Part shown: positions 4,923 through 14,564 of the stretch, piece by piece
Numbering within the stretch: the first letter of the stretch is position 1
Layout of the letters: every line of letters starts with the position of its first letter
Origin: an uncultured Bacteroidota bacterium
Lineage (GTDB): Bacteria; Bacteroidota; Bacteroidia; Chitinophagales; Saprospiraceae
Assembly: GCA_937876435.1 (NCBI GenBank)
Contig: CALEIL010000471.1
Coordinates: 1 to 14,862 of the forward strand
Reading direction: 5' to 3'
Length of the DNA stretch: 14,862 nucleotides
Translations under genes and position numbers: made by a program
The notes under the pieces: generated by a model
Databases searched by the model: none
The model's input: only the letters and a program-made list of their open reading frames with translations
Told to the model about the DNA's origin: nothing

Positions 4923-7900
4923 ATGAAAAAACTCTTACACTACAAGAGTCAGTCCATTTTCTTTATCAAATGTGACTTAAAGATGAAACTTACTGCACTC
5001 TTTACTTTATCGGCCATTTTAATCGGTTATGCAAACGAGAGTTATTCCCAAAAAGGCATTACCCTGAATGTGGTGAACGAATCCGTAGCCAGCGTAATCG
5101 ATGAAATAGAGGCCACGACAGCCTACAATTTTGTGTACAATACCCGCGATGTAGATCTGGACAGGAGGGTCACCGTACGTACGCAGGGAGCGAGGATCAA
5201 ACAAGTGCTGGAGAAGTTGTTCACGGATACCAGGACTCAGTACAAAATCAAGAGCGACCAGATCATTTTAATCGACCATTCCCGGATAATCAAAAGGCTT
5301 AGACGGCTCGATTATCCACGTTCCATCCCTTTGATCACGGTAGACGCCGACCCCATTTCTGGTACGGTACGAGACTTGAAAGGTGAACCTTTGGTCGGGG
5401 TGAATATTCAGATCAAAGGAGATAGTCAGGGCACTACCACGGACCTCAACGGGGTCTTTGATCTGGAATTGAATCCGGGAGATACGCTGGTTTTTTCGTA
5501 CGTGGGGTACCGGACCGTCGAAATGGCCTACGATGGACAAAGCAGGATGGATATTGTCCTTCAGGAAAGTGCCCAGGAACTCGAAGAATTGATCGTCGTA
5601 GGATATGGTGTCCAGCGGAAGAGGGATCTGACCGGGTCGGTTTCTTCGGTCAAATCTTCGGACGTGAGTCTGGAGGCTGCCCCATCGATCGAATACGCCC
5701 TCCGGGGCAAAGTAGCGGGGTTGACTCTTCGGCAAAACAGTGCCCAGCCGGGAGGTGGTTTTGATATACTCGTGCGAGGAGCAGGTTCCGTCAATGCAGG
5801 CAACGAGCCACTCTATATCGTCGATGGATTTCCGATCGCTCAGCTGGATCAGCCCGGCAGTGGAAACGAACGGCTCGACGCGGGTACCCAGGGTATTCTC
5901 AATTTTGTGAACCCCAACGATATCGAGTCGGTGGAAGTGCTCAAAGATGCCTCTGCCACCGCCATTTACGGATCTCGTGCATCCAATGGGGTCGTCATCA
6001 TTACTACCAAAAGAGGAAGCGAAGGCAAAGCGAAAGTCCAATACTCACAGACCTTTGCCGTACAGAAGCATACCGATATCTATGACGTGTTTACACTGAA
6101 AGAATGGATGGATGAAAAGAACAAATCCAGCTGGGATTACTGGTTGTGGGAAAATGAAGTAGATCCTTATGGATCGAGGTCTCTGAAAGACGCCATCAAC
6201 TCTCCCAGAAACGGAGTTGGCTTCCAACTACCCTATACCGATACTGAAATTGATAACGCACCAGTGGAAGGGACAAACTGGATCGATCTGGTCACCCGGG
6301 ATGGGAAGATCCAGCAGCACAATCTCAGCGTACAGGGCGGTAGCGATCAGACCAAATTTATGGCATCGCTCAATTACTTCAAGCACGATGGGATCATCCG
6401 CCATTCCCAAATGAACAGATACACGGCCAAAATCAATGTGGATCAAAAGATCAGCGAAATCTTCAATGCCGGGATCAATCTGATCGCCTCCCGGTTGAAC
6501 AATTCCAACGTGCCATTGGGGGACGAGCAATGGGAAAAATCAGGTATTATCCGGGCAGCTATTCAAATGGGGCCGCATATTCAGGCTACGGACGAAAACG
6601 GGAATTACCCGATCAACCCCCTCCTTCCGACCCAACCCAATCCCTTTTCGCTTCTGACCGTGGAAGACAATGGACTCATGGACCGGATGCTGACCAATGC
6701 ATTTTTACAGGCCACTCCAATCGAATTTCTGAGTTTCAAACTCAACGTGGGATTGGATCGTGCTTATCAAAGTAGGAAAACTTATATGCCCCGCACTACC
6801 CTACACGGTGAATTGTCCAACGGTCTGGCCACCGTGAACGAGAGTAACAATGAGCAATACCTGGTCGAGCTGACCAGTAATTTTACTAAAGAAGTCGGCA
6901 CCTCGCACAAGCTCAATGCACTGGCGGGATACTCTTACGAGTTTTTTAAAAATACCGGTATTTCAACGGGTAACAATGGCTTTTTGTCTGATGCCTTCCG
7001 ATGGAACAATCTCAATGCGGGGGCGGGAACCAAGGTAGTCGGATCCTGGGGCTACGAAAACGAACGCGTTTCCTTCTTTGGCCGGGTCAATTATACCCTT
7101 CTGGACCGGTATTTATTGACCGGAACTCTGAGGGCCGATGGAGCCAGTGTTTTTGCCCGAAACAATAAATGGGGTTATTTCCCATCACTAGCCGTGGGGT
7201 GGATCTTGTCCGATGAATCATTTTTGGGTTTCACTAATCCGGTGGTTTCTTTTCTCAAACTAAGAGTGAGTTTTGGCCAAACCGGCAACTCCGATATCGG
7301 TAGCAATGCCTTTGCTTCTTACTATGCTTCACCCGCGTGGAACACCGGGGATAATGGCATCCAGGTGGGAGTTTTTCCCGGACGCCTGGAAAATCCGGAT
7401 CTGAAATGGGAAACCACCACCGAGTTAAACGTAGGACTGGATTACGAATTATACAATGGAAGAATCGGAGGAGCGCTTGAGGTATATGACCGGGTTATTT
7501 CCGACCTGTTGAACTTTAAAGAACTCAACGCTTACCATAGCATCAGTTCAGTCATGGCCAATATAGGGAAGACGCAAAGTCGGGGCTTTGAATTAACTCT
7601 GAATACCAAAAATATTGCCGGAAATCATTTTTCCTGGAACACCGATGTGACTTTTGCATTGTACCGGGACAAGTGGTTGGAACGTACGGTGGATTGGAAA
7701 CCGGCCGTTTTTGAAGGAATCACGGATCCCATCAGATCGCGGTACTCCCGGATCGCTATTGGTATTCTGCAAGACGGTGATCCCGTCCCTGAATCCCAAC
7801 CAGAATTGAAACCCGGACAACTCATCATAGCGGATATCAATGGATACAAACGTGATGCAGATGGTAATCCGGTGGTAGAAGAGGGTAGATTTATTCTGAC

Positions 7901-8438
7901 AGGAGGACCGGATGGGATTATTGACGATGCGGATACCCGGTTGATGGGTTCAGTAGATCCGGGCTATACGGTGGGTTTGAGCAATTCATTTTACTATAAA
8001 AATTTTGACCTGAGTTTTCATTTTTACGGGATGTTTGACCGGTATATGGAAGATCCCACCCGAATGGCGTACGGACTCTCGGCGGACGGTGTCGCTCAGT
8101 ACAGTTACAATGCGCTCAGAGCTATCCAGGATCGCTGGAAGCCCAACAATCCATCCACTACTCAGCCCAGTTCATTCTATGGCTGGTCGAGATATGGTCC
8201 CGGGGACTGGTTTCTGGAGGAGGCGTGGTTTATGAGACTGCAGAATATTACTCTGGGATATACCTTACCACGATTCGCAGCTACCAGTAAAATATTCCAG
8301 AGCCTGCGACTGAAGGTTGACGTCAACAATGTGTGGACGATGACCCCATACGGCGGTCTGGATCCAGAAACCGATTCGTACGCCGCCGCCTATCCCAATG
8401 CCCGCACCTTTACGGTCGGGATTGATGTAAAATTTTAA
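4923..8438 (+). CDS. susC: SusC/RagA-family TonB-dependent outer-membrane transporter with STN domain
   Basis: This 1171-residue protein is a SusC-type importer that forms a barrel-and-lid complex with SusD. Its order of parts is: signal sequence with a hydrophobic core at about 22-36 and likely cleavage near YSQ at 41-43; STN signalling domain (about 45-118); carboxypeptidase-like beta-sandwich (about 145-213, SGTVRDLKGEPLVGVNI); plug (about 222-365, with VVGYGVQRKRDLTGSV, PLYIVDGFPI at 296-305 and LKDASATAIYGSRASNG at 340-356); and a 22-strand barrel ending in the aromatic residue F1171. The STN domain marks it as a transducer that signals to the FecR protein encoded upstream. M21 (position 4983) is an alternative start giving a more standard signal peptide. 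The length is at the upper end of the family. The susD gene follows after 23 nt. The transported ligand cannot be read from the sequence. Confidence 0.97.
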   Translation: MKKLLHYKSQSIFFIKCDLKMKLTALFTLSAILIGYANESYSQKGITLNVVNESVASVIDEIEATTAYNFVYNTRDVDLDRRVTVRTQGARIKQVLEKLFTDTRTQYKIKSDQIILIDHSRIIKRLRRLDYPRSIPLITVDADPISGTVRDLKGEPLVGVNIQIKGDSQGTTTDLNGVFDLELNPGDTLVFSYVGYRTVEMAYDGQSRMDIVLQESAQELEELIVVGYGVQRKRDLTGSVSSVKSSDVSLEAAPSIEYALRGKVAGLTLRQNSAQPGGGFDILVRGAGSVNAGNEPLYIVDGFPIAQLDQPGSGNERLDAGTQGILNFVNPNDIESVEVLKDASATAIYGSRASNGVVIITTKRGSEGKAKVQYSQTFAVQKHTDIYDVFTLKEWMDEKNKSSWDYWLWENEVDPYGSRSLKDAINSPRNGVGFQLPYTDTEIDNAPVEGTNWIDLVTRDGKIQQHNLSVQGGSDQTKFMASLNYFKHDGIIRHSQMNRYTAKINVDQKISEIFNAGINLIASRLNNSNVPLGDEQWEKSGIIRAAIQMGPHIQATDENGNYPINPLLPTQPNPFSLLTVEDNGLMDRMLTNAFLQATPIEFLSFKLNVGLDRAYQSRKTYMPRTTLHGELSNGLATVNESNNEQYLVELTSNFTKEVGTSHKLNALAGYSYEFFKNTGISTGNNGFLSDAFRWNNLNAGAGTKVVGSWGYENERVSFFGRVNYTLLDRYLLTGTLRADGASVFARNNKWGYFPSLAVGWILSDESFLGFTNPVVSFLKLRVSFGQTGNSDIGSNAFASYYASPAWNTGDNGIQVGVFPGRLENPDLKWETTTELNVGLDYELYNGRIGGALEVYDRVISDLLNFKELNAYHSISSVMANIGKTQSRGFELTLNTKNIAGNHFSWNTDVTFALYRDKWLERTVDWKPAVFEGITDPIRSRYSRIAIGILQDGDPVPESQPELKPGQLIIADINGYKRDADGNPVVEEGRFILTGGPDGIIDDADTRLMGSVDPGYTVGLSNSFYYKNFDLSFHFYGMFDRYMEDPTRMAYGLSADGVAQYSYNALRAIQDRWKPNNPSTTQPSSFYGWSRYGPGDWFLEEAWFMRLQNITLGYTLPRFAATSKIFQSLRLKVDVNNVWTMTPYGGLDPETDSYAAAYPNARTFTVGIDVKF

Positions 8439-8461
8439 GCTTCATCTATAAAAAGCAATCA

Positions 8462-9988
8462 ATGAAAACGAAATATCAATTATTTATCCTTTCGCTGTCC
8501 GTTTTTATCGCGGTCGGATGTGAACTGACCCCTGTGGATTACTCCGAGTTGTCGCCTTCCATCTTTCCCCAGTCCGAAGAGGACTTGCAAGCTCTGGTTT
8601 TATCCTGTTATTATCCCCTTAGGGGTAGTTGGTGGGATGGAATCAATTCGACTTCAGAACGCGGGCAAATGTTTGTCAATGCCAGTTGTACCGAAGTCCT
8701 TTCCGGAAAATTTGGGGTGCAGAAGGAATGCCATGAGATGTCATACAATGAAACCTCCTCGGGTCTGACCTATTTTTACTACCAACGGGAGGAACCCTAT
8801 GGATTCAGTAGTGAAATCAGCAATGCGACTCTGGTCATGGATGCTATCCAAAACAGTCATTTATCCGAGGAGAAAAAGGCTAAATATATTGCCGAAGTCC
8901 GGTGCGCCCGGGCGTATCTGACCTACATCCTTTTTGATATGTTCGGACCCCTGGTCATAGCACCGGTGGAAATTCTGAAAAATCCGCTGGATGAAAAACC
9001 ACTGCCCCGGTTGACCAATGAAGAGATGGTGTCATTTATCGAAGAAGACCTCGAATATGCTGCCGAACATTTGCCCTGGCCACAGGATGCAGAGTACGGA
9101 AAATTTAGCAACGGATTCGCCAAAATGCTGCTGATCAGGTTGTATTTACACGAGACGGTCAACGACAAATCCTATTACGAAAAGGTCGAAGAATTGGCGC
9201 GTGATCTGATGTCAGGAGAATACGGGTACGCTTTGGTGAATGACTACCCATCGCTTTTCGAATTCAGTGGTCAGACGACCTCCAATCCGGAATATATTTA
9301 CATCATCCCAAGTTCATACTCTGGTCCGGGCGAGAATCAATGGCATATGATGACGATGCCTCCGGATATCGACGGACCGATCAAGGGGTGGCAGACCGTC
9401 CAGAGTACCTGGTATTTTTATGATTCTTTTGAAGATGGCGATACCCGAAAGACATATCTCATTCCCGAGTATATCAACTCTGAAGGGAATCTGGTCAACC
9501 GGGAGGATCCGGGAGCAACCCTCGATCTGGGTCCCATTCCCCAGAAATACATGATTGATCCGGGGGTGCCGGGCAACAACGGATTCACAGATCTTGACAT
9601 CGTCGTGTATCGATACGCTGACGTGCTGCTGTCTCTGGCGGAAGCCATCGTGATGAAGCCAGGCGGAAGTGTGACCCAGGAGGCCGTTGACCTGATCAAT
9701 CAGATCAGAACACGGGCCACTCTCGAAGCATTGTCGCTGTCTGATTTTCCAGACCAGGAAGCCTTCATCGATCAGCTTCTACTCGAAAGGTCTCATGAAT
9801 TTTGGTGTGAAAACGGCCAGTATCGGGCAGATCTCATCCGATTTGACCGGTTGTTTGACCGGGTGATGGAATTGAATAATGACGTTGCCCCTTACGCTTC
9901 CCGCGACAAATATTTGTTCCCTTTACCACTGTCTGTGATCGTGGACGGAAAGGGTGAGGTCTTACAGAATCCAGGATACACCAATTGA
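8462..9988 (+). CDS. susD: SusD/RagB-family nutrient-binding outer-membrane lipoprotein
   Basis: This 508-residue SusD partner forms the surface lid over the SusC barrel. A lipoprotein signal ends in AVGC with lipidated C20. The usual SusD N-terminal segment follows (LSPSIFPQSEEDLQALVLSCYYPLRG), with helical TPR-like parts near 130-160 (ARAYLTYILFDMFGPLVI) and 180-235. The C-terminal SusD region contains RYADVLLSLAEAIV, then VDLINQIRTRA, and ends with PLSVIVDGKGEVLQNPGYTN, as full-length family members do. Nothing appears truncated. It follows susC by 23 nt and precedes the next lipoprotein gene by 8 nt, so it is part of one operon. Ligand specificity is not predictable from these motifs. Confidence 0.96.
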   Translation: MKTKYQLFILSLSVFIAVGCELTPVDYSELSPSIFPQSEEDLQALVLSCYYPLRGSWWDGINSTSERGQMFVNASCTEVLSGKFGVQKECHEMSYNETSSGLTYFYYQREEPYGFSSEISNATLVMDAIQNSHLSEEKKAKYIAEVRCARAYLTYILFDMFGPLVIAPVEILKNPLDEKPLPRLTNEEMVSFIEEDLEYAAEHLPWPQDAEYGKFSNGFAKMLLIRLYLHETVNDKSYYEKVEELARDLMSGEYGYALVNDYPSLFEFSGQTTSNPEYIYIIPSSYSGPGENQWHMMTMPPDIDGPIKGWQTVQSTWYFYDSFEDGDTRKTYLIPEYINSEGNLVNREDPGATLDLGPIPQKYMIDPGVPGNNGFTDLDIVVYRYADVLLSLAEAIVMKPGGSVTQEAVDLINQIRTRATLEALSLSDFPDQEAFIDQLLLERSHEFWCENGQYRADLIRFDRLFDRVMELNNDVAPYASRDKYLFPLPLSVIVDGKGEVLQNPGYTN

Positions 9989-9996
9989 CAGGGCTT

Positions 9997-11427
9997 ATGA
10001 AAAAGTTATTATCGTGTATCGCGTTGTTTACGATTTCCTTCACCGGATTCGTTTATTCCTCATGCGAAAAACAGCAGGACATATCACCGGGAGAGGAAGT
10101 ATTGACCACAGTAGATTATACATCTTCGGATGCGATCATTTTCAATCCGGAGCGAGGGTTTTATAAATACACCGCCTGCAACCCCGGGTCGGATGGTCCC
10201 ATCGAACTCAGTACGTTACAAGCCTTCAGAGCCGGTGGATATTCGCTGATTTACAGAATATATTACCTGAAAGATTTCAGAGACCGGGATTTGACCCCGG
10301 ATGTTCTGGAAACAATGTCTACTGATATGGAATTGCTGAGGGAGGCCGGGATGAAATGCATCCTGCGTATTGCATACTCAGAAAATCCGGAGGAACCCGA
10401 TGCCCCGTTGTCCACCATCGAGATGCACCTCGACCGACTCAAACCCTGGTTTGCTGAAAACTATGACGTGATCGCCGTCATGCAGGCCGGTTTTATCGGA
10501 GCCTGGGGGGAGTGGTACTACACGTCCAACAATCTCAATTCCCAGGGTGCCCAAGCGGCGGTATTGAATAAAATACTGGAGGTACTACCGGAAGAACGGA
10601 TGGTTCAGGTCCGTACGCCAAAATACAAAACAGACTACGTCCAGAACAAGGAAGCTTTGAAATTAGCAGAAGCATTTGGCGGGACGAAGAAAGCCAGGAT
10701 CGGTCACCACAACGATTGTTTCCTGGCGAGTGAGAATGATTACGGGACCTACGAGAACGTGGGAGTCGAGAAAAAGTACATTAACGCTGATGCCCAGTAT
10801 GTACCGGTCGGAGGTGAAACCTGCCCGCCGTCCGGGGTGGAGCCGGCAGACTGTGACAAGGCTGAGGAGGAAATGCGTTTTCTACGATGGACTTACCTCA
10901 ACGATGATTATTACAATGGCGTCAATGATCGCTGGAAGGATCAGGGTTGCCTGGATGATATCCAGCGGGAACTGGGGTATAGATTTGAACTCAAATCCGG
11001 CATGTACAGCCCTGAAGTATCTCCAGGTCATACCCTCAATTTGAAACTGACGATCCGGAATAGTGGGTATGCTTCGCTGTTCAATCCTCGGCTGGTAGAA
11101 TTGATACTGATCCATGGTCAAACCGGAGCCAGTTATCGGTTGCAATTGGAGGAAGATCCAAGGTTTTGGAAACCGTCCGCTGACAGTGAATTGGATATCA
11201 GGGCAGGTCTGCCGGCAGATATAGCCCAAGGTAAGTACCAGCTTTATCTGAGCTTGCCGGACCCGGAACCTGAATTGTATGAAAAACCTTCATTTTCCAT
11301 CCAATTGGCTAATGAGGGGTTGTGGCAACCGACGTCGGGATACAATGACCTCCTGATGCCCCTCACCATTAGCGACAATGGTACGACTGATCGGTACGAC
11401 GGGGATCTGGTATTTCACAGTAATTGA
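9997..11427 (+). CDS. DUF4874/DUF4832 lipoprotein, putative TIM-barrel glycan-active protein
   Basis: This 476-residue protein has a lipoprotein-like signal (YSSC, C23). The N-terminal part matches DUF4874 with FNPERGFYKYT (49-59), a strand-like LIYRIYYLKDF and LRIAYSEN (123-130). The next part matches DUF4832, with MQAGFIGAWGEWYYT around E172, QVRTPKY (204-210), GHHNDCFLASENDYGTY (236-252) and VGGETC (271-276). The last 140 residues form a beta-rich domain. These features suggest a glycosidase-like TIM barrel with E172 as a candidate acid residue, but no enzymatic activity is known to me for the family. ATG 9997 is preferred over the TTG at 9985, which overlaps the susD stop, because it begins the signal peptide. 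It is the first of two DUF4832 paralogues here. Confidence 0.85.
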   Translation: MKKLLSCIALFTISFTGFVYSSCEKQQDISPGEEVLTTVDYTSSDAIIFNPERGFYKYTACNPGSDGPIELSTLQAFRAGGYSLIYRIYYLKDFRDRDLTPDVLETMSTDMELLREAGMKCILRIAYSENPEEPDAPLSTIEMHLDRLKPWFAENYDVIAVMQAGFIGAWGEWYYTSNNLNSQGAQAAVLNKILEVLPEERMVQVRTPKYKTDYVQNKEALKLAEAFGGTKKARIGHHNDCFLASENDYGTYENVGVEKKYINADAQYVPVGGETCPPSGVEPADCDKAEEEMRFLRWTYLNDDYYNGVNDRWKDQGCLDDIQRELGYRFELKSGMYSPEVSPGHTLNLKLTIRNSGYASLFNPRLVELILIHGQTGASYRLQLEEDPRFWKPSADSELDIRAGLPADIAQGKYQLYLSLPDPEPELYEKPSFSIQLANEGLWQPTSGYNDLLMPLTISDNGTTDRYDGDLVFHSN

Positions 11428-11438
11428 TCCACCTAATT

Positions 11439-11453
11439 ATATTACAATAATAT
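11439..11453 (+). other. AT-only inverted repeat between operon genes
   Basis: ATATTA (11439-11444) and TAATAT (11448-11453) flank CAA in the 40-bp gap before the SusE/F-like gene. This is the longest gap within the operon apart from the leader, and it is AT-only apart from one C. It could be a processing or secondary promoter site. The stem would be weak. Confidence 0.25.
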
Positions 11454-11467
11454 TAATACGAAGAAAT

Positions 11468-13252
11468 ATGAAACCGCTTTATCAATATTCCACCTTTATA
11501 TTCTTTTTCAGCCTTTTTCTGATCTCCCTTTCCTGTGAAGAAGACGATATGGATTCCATGTTGACCGGGGAAGGTCCTCAGATCACCGGCCTGACCGTTA
11601 CTCCCCAGGCCGATGTATTGTATGGTGATGAATTGTCCCTTACAGCCAGCCTCCATCATGAACCCGGATTGTACGCCTATTTTATCCAGATTTCATCCGG
11701 ATCCGATGTACTGTTTGACAAAATCCAGTTGTTGACGGGAAAATCCTTTGAGGTGGAGGAGGTGATCACCCTGCCCTTACCCCAAAATGCGTCGTCGGGG
11801 GATTTGAAGATCAGCCTGACGGTCAAAGATTACGATGACAATAGTCGCACGGAGGAGATTACGGTCTCCAACGTACGGGTGCCGGTATTCGAGCAATTGT
11901 ATCTGATCCTCGACAACAATAAAGTATACCCGATGACCGGTGAGAATGATCATTTTGTGGTCAAGGATTTTATACCGGCCAACGCTACCGGAAAAATATA
12001 TGCCAGCCCCGATAAGAAGGGGATGAGCTGGGGGCTGACGGATGGAAAGGTAACCCCATTGGGCAGGAATAACATCACATTTGGTAAAGATTCCGAAGCA
12101 TTTTTTGAGATATCTTTCGATCCCTATACATTTGAACTGGTGATCGGAGGGGCCGAAGTCTGGGTGGCTATCGGGGAAAGTCTTTACATTCTGGGTGGGA
12201 TTTCAGGTCATTGGGCTGATGGGGTAATCTCCACCGAAAGAAGTAAGATGAAAATGACCGGATATCGGAGTGGCGATGAGAAATACTGGACCTGGTCACC
12301 CCCCAATGACGGGACGGGTTCTCCGGAAACGGATATGTGGGGAAGCATCGTGGCTGGATCCTTCCGGCTGAAACTGGCCGGGGAAAATCAATTCATCACG
12401 TACGCAGATCAAATGATTACCCTGGGATCAGACGACGTCAATTCGGCATTTGAAGTTTCTGTAGGGGGTTCATTCACTATTAAAGTATTTCAGGAAGGAG
12501 AACATTTCACCCGGGTTTCTCTGGAGGACGCTACCCGGACATTGGAATATACTTCTGAGGGAATATTCATCAACGGGATTCCGGTACCTGATGCCATTTC
12601 GTTTGGAGGCCACGAGGTGGGCAAGGTGGATGGCTCGTATTTTACGTTTGAAGGACCTGTTGATCTGGAAAATGGTCAGACAATTACTGCTTCTGGGATG
12701 GACTTGAGCGCAGCATTTGCGGACCCGGATGTATTTTCCGGCGGTGGAAATGCCAATTGGAAATGCATAGGAACCAGCGGAGAATACCTGATCAGGGCCG
12801 ATCCATTTTCAGGGGCGGTGTACGTGTGCAAACTAGGAGGATATCCGGATGTGATCTATTTGGATGGATGGGCTTTTGGACGACATGCTTCCGACAACAG
12901 GCCAGCCTGGGATGCGGCCAGTAGAATGTGTTTGTATCGCAAAGGGGATGCGCTGAAGTATACCGGAACGATCTACGTGTATCCATGGGGAGGAGACGTC
13001 TCATTATGGGCTGCTCCATATACCGAAGATGATTATGGATCCCAGTTGATCGGGTCCAGACATTTCAATGGAGTCACTGTAGCTGGTGATGGATTTCTCC
13101 TGCCAGTACCGTCGGATCCCGGACAGTTGTATGAAATCACGGTTGACCTCCGGGAAGGATTTTCCTTTGACGAAGAAATTCCGGACGGGGATTACTACTC
13201 CCTCATACCCAAAAGCAATCAGAAATTCACGGTAACATTTTCACCCAAATAA
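11468..13252 (+). CDS. SusE/SusF-like surface lipoprotein, likely glycan-binding
   Basis: The 594-residue product begins with a lipoprotein signal (ISLSC, C23) followed at once by EEDDMD, an acidic stretch like the Bacteroidota surface-export signal. Next comes an Ig-like domain (about 35-138) and then modules that resemble the repeated binding domains of SusE/SusF. One is at about 143-227 (LYLILDNNKVYPMTG), one at about 230-345 (LYILGGISGHWADG, KYWTWSPPNDG and SFRLKLAGENQFI), and a C-terminal pair contains VIYLDGWAFG and TIYVYPWGGDVSLW. Aromatic residues cluster at the module faces, consistent with sugar stacking. Position after susD matches SusE/F genes. The Ig-plus-modules order also recalls DUF5016/DUF5125/DUF5121 proteins, which I cannot separate by eye. 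The start was moved to ATG 11468, since longer frames only add non-signal residues. Confidence 0.7.
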   Translation: MKPLYQYSTFIFFFSLFLISLSCEEDDMDSMLTGEGPQITGLTVTPQADVLYGDELSLTASLHHEPGLYAYFIQISSGSDVLFDKIQLLTGKSFEVEEVITLPLPQNASSGDLKISLTVKDYDDNSRTEEITVSNVRVPVFEQLYLILDNNKVYPMTGENDHFVVKDFIPANATGKIYASPDKKGMSWGLTDGKVTPLGRNNITFGKDSEAFFEISFDPYTFELVIGGAEVWVAIGESLYILGGISGHWADGVISTERSKMKMTGYRSGDEKYWTWSPPNDGTGSPETDMWGSIVAGSFRLKLAGENQFITYADQMITLGSDDVNSAFEVSVGGSFTIKVFQEGEHFTRVSLEDATRTLEYTSEGIFINGIPVPDAISFGGHEVGKVDGSYFTFEGPVDLENGQTITASGMDLSAAFADPDVFSGGGNANWKCIGTSGEYLIRADPFSGAVYVCKLGGYPDVIYLDGWAFGRHASDNRPAWDAASRMCLYRKGDALKYTGTIYVYPWGGDVSLWAAPYTEDDYGSQLIGSRHFNGVTVAGDGFLLPVPSDPGQLYEITVDLREGFSFDEEIPDGDYYSLIPKSNQKFTVTFSPK

Positions 13253-13261
13253 AAGAAGGCT

Positions 13262-14542
13262 ATGCGATATGATCAATATTCCTGGTGTTTTCTGGTCGTG
13301 CTGACCGCCGCTTTTTATGCCTGCAATTCCGATGAGCCAGTGGATGATATGCCTGCCATGCGGTCCGTCCCACTGGTTAGTGAGATCACGGAAGTACAAC
13401 CCATGACCGGAATCGTATATTGGACGACCAACCCGCAAAACAATACCGATGCCATCAGCCTGGAATATTCGTACCTACTTTATAGCGATGTAGTGAGTCA
13501 AAAGGGACAATACGACTGGTCAGCCTTTGAAACATTGTTGGATGAAGTAGCATCCCGGCAGCATCAGGCGATTGTAAGATTTCGGTACGTGTACGTAGGG
13601 GATCGGGAGAGCGCTGTGCCTGCCTATATCCGGGCGCTTCCGGAATATGAAGAAACGATCGGGATAAGCGAAGGACGGGAAACGTGTTTTCCCGATTGGA
13701 GAAACGAGGAGTTGAAACGGTTTCATCTGGAATTTTATCGGGAGTTTGCGGAGCGGTATGATGACGATCCCAGGATTGCTTTTTTGCAAACGGGCTTTGG
13801 TCTGTGGGCAGAGTATCATATATACGACGGACCCCGGGAGATCGGCAGAACCTTTCCTTCCAAAGATTTCCAGGAGACATTTTTTCATCAGATGGATGCT
13901 TCCTTTGAAGAACTACCCTGGAATATTTCCATCGATGCTGCTAATCCGGAATATACACCACTGGCGGCCAAACCGGAATTGAAACAACTTGCATTTGGGT
14001 TATTCGACGATTCGTTTATGCATGAAGACCACGACGGGTACAATACGGAAAGTTGGAATTTCTTCGGGCGAGATCGGTATATGTCCTCTCCGGCAGGAGG
14101 AGAGTTTAGTTATTACTCGGATTTCGACCAGGAGCACGTACTTGATCGTGAAGGGATGTACGGCCGGAATTTTGAGGATGAGGCCAGGGAGTTTCATATC
14201 AGCTATATGATCGGCAATGACCAGCCAAGATATCAATCCATGGCTCGGATCAAGGAGGCTGGTATGGCCTGTGGATACCGTTTTGAGGTGACAGAATTTC
14301 GGACTATGGGGGATTCATCGGTGGTTTGTGTGGCCAATACAGGGACGGCCCCCATTTACCGGGATGCGTACATAAGCGTAAATGGACTGAGAAGTGATAA
14401 AAGTTTAAAATCACTGTTACCGGGAAAATCTGAATGTTTTGAATTATCTTCAGGCGGCGATAATCCACAACTTGCGATCGAGTGTGATCATCTGGTGGAG
14501 GGGCAAAAAATCCAATTTGCAGCCAATATTAAAGAAGAATAA
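13262..14542 (+). CDS. DUF4832 lipoprotein, second TIM-barrel paralogue
   Basis: The 426-residue product starts 9 nt after the previous stop. It has a lipoprotein-like N-terminus (FYAC, C21). The body reads as a beta/alpha barrel: PMTGIVYW (47-54), IVRFRYVYVGD, AFLQTGFGLWAEYHIYDG around E184, FGLFDDSFMHEDHDGY (245-260) and SPAGGEFSYY (276-285). The final ~110 residues form a small beta domain. Motifs line up in order with the other DUF4832 protein of the operon: GAWGEW with GLWAEY, GHHNDCFLASENDYGTY with GLFDDSFMHEDHDGY, VGGETC with AGGEFS. The NPERGF motif of DUF4874 is absent. A hydrolytic role on the imported glycan is plausible but unproven. Confidence 0.85.
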   Translation: MRYDQYSWCFLVVLTAAFYACNSDEPVDDMPAMRSVPLVSEITEVQPMTGIVYWTTNPQNNTDAISLEYSYLLYSDVVSQKGQYDWSAFETLLDEVASRQHQAIVRFRYVYVGDRESAVPAYIRALPEYEETIGISEGRETCFPDWRNEELKRFHLEFYREFAERYDDDPRIAFLQTGFGLWAEYHIYDGPREIGRTFPSKDFQETFFHQMDASFEELPWNISIDAANPEYTPLAAKPELKQLAFGLFDDSFMHEDHDGYNTESWNFFGRDRYMSSPAGGEFSYYSDFDQEHVLDREGMYGRNFEDEAREFHISYMIGNDQPRYQSMARIKEAGMACGYRFEVTEFRTMGDSSVVCVANTGTAPIYRDAYISVNGLRSDKSLKSLLPGKSECFELSSGGDNPQLAIECDHLVEGQKIQFAANIKEE

Positions 14543-14564
14543 ATAACTTCATCAAACAAATTAT

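Noticed and set aside
5268..6041. Long minus-strand frame inside susC
   Set aside because: It is a shadow of the strong SusC coding frame and shows no domain of its own.
9985..9996. TTG start for the first DUF4832 gene overlapping the susD stop
   Set aside because: It adds only four residues ahead of a normal lipoprotein signal beginning at ATG 9997.
11378..11467. Upstream extension of the SusE/F-like gene
   Set aside because: It overlaps the previous gene and would bury the lipoprotein signal that begins at ATG 11468.
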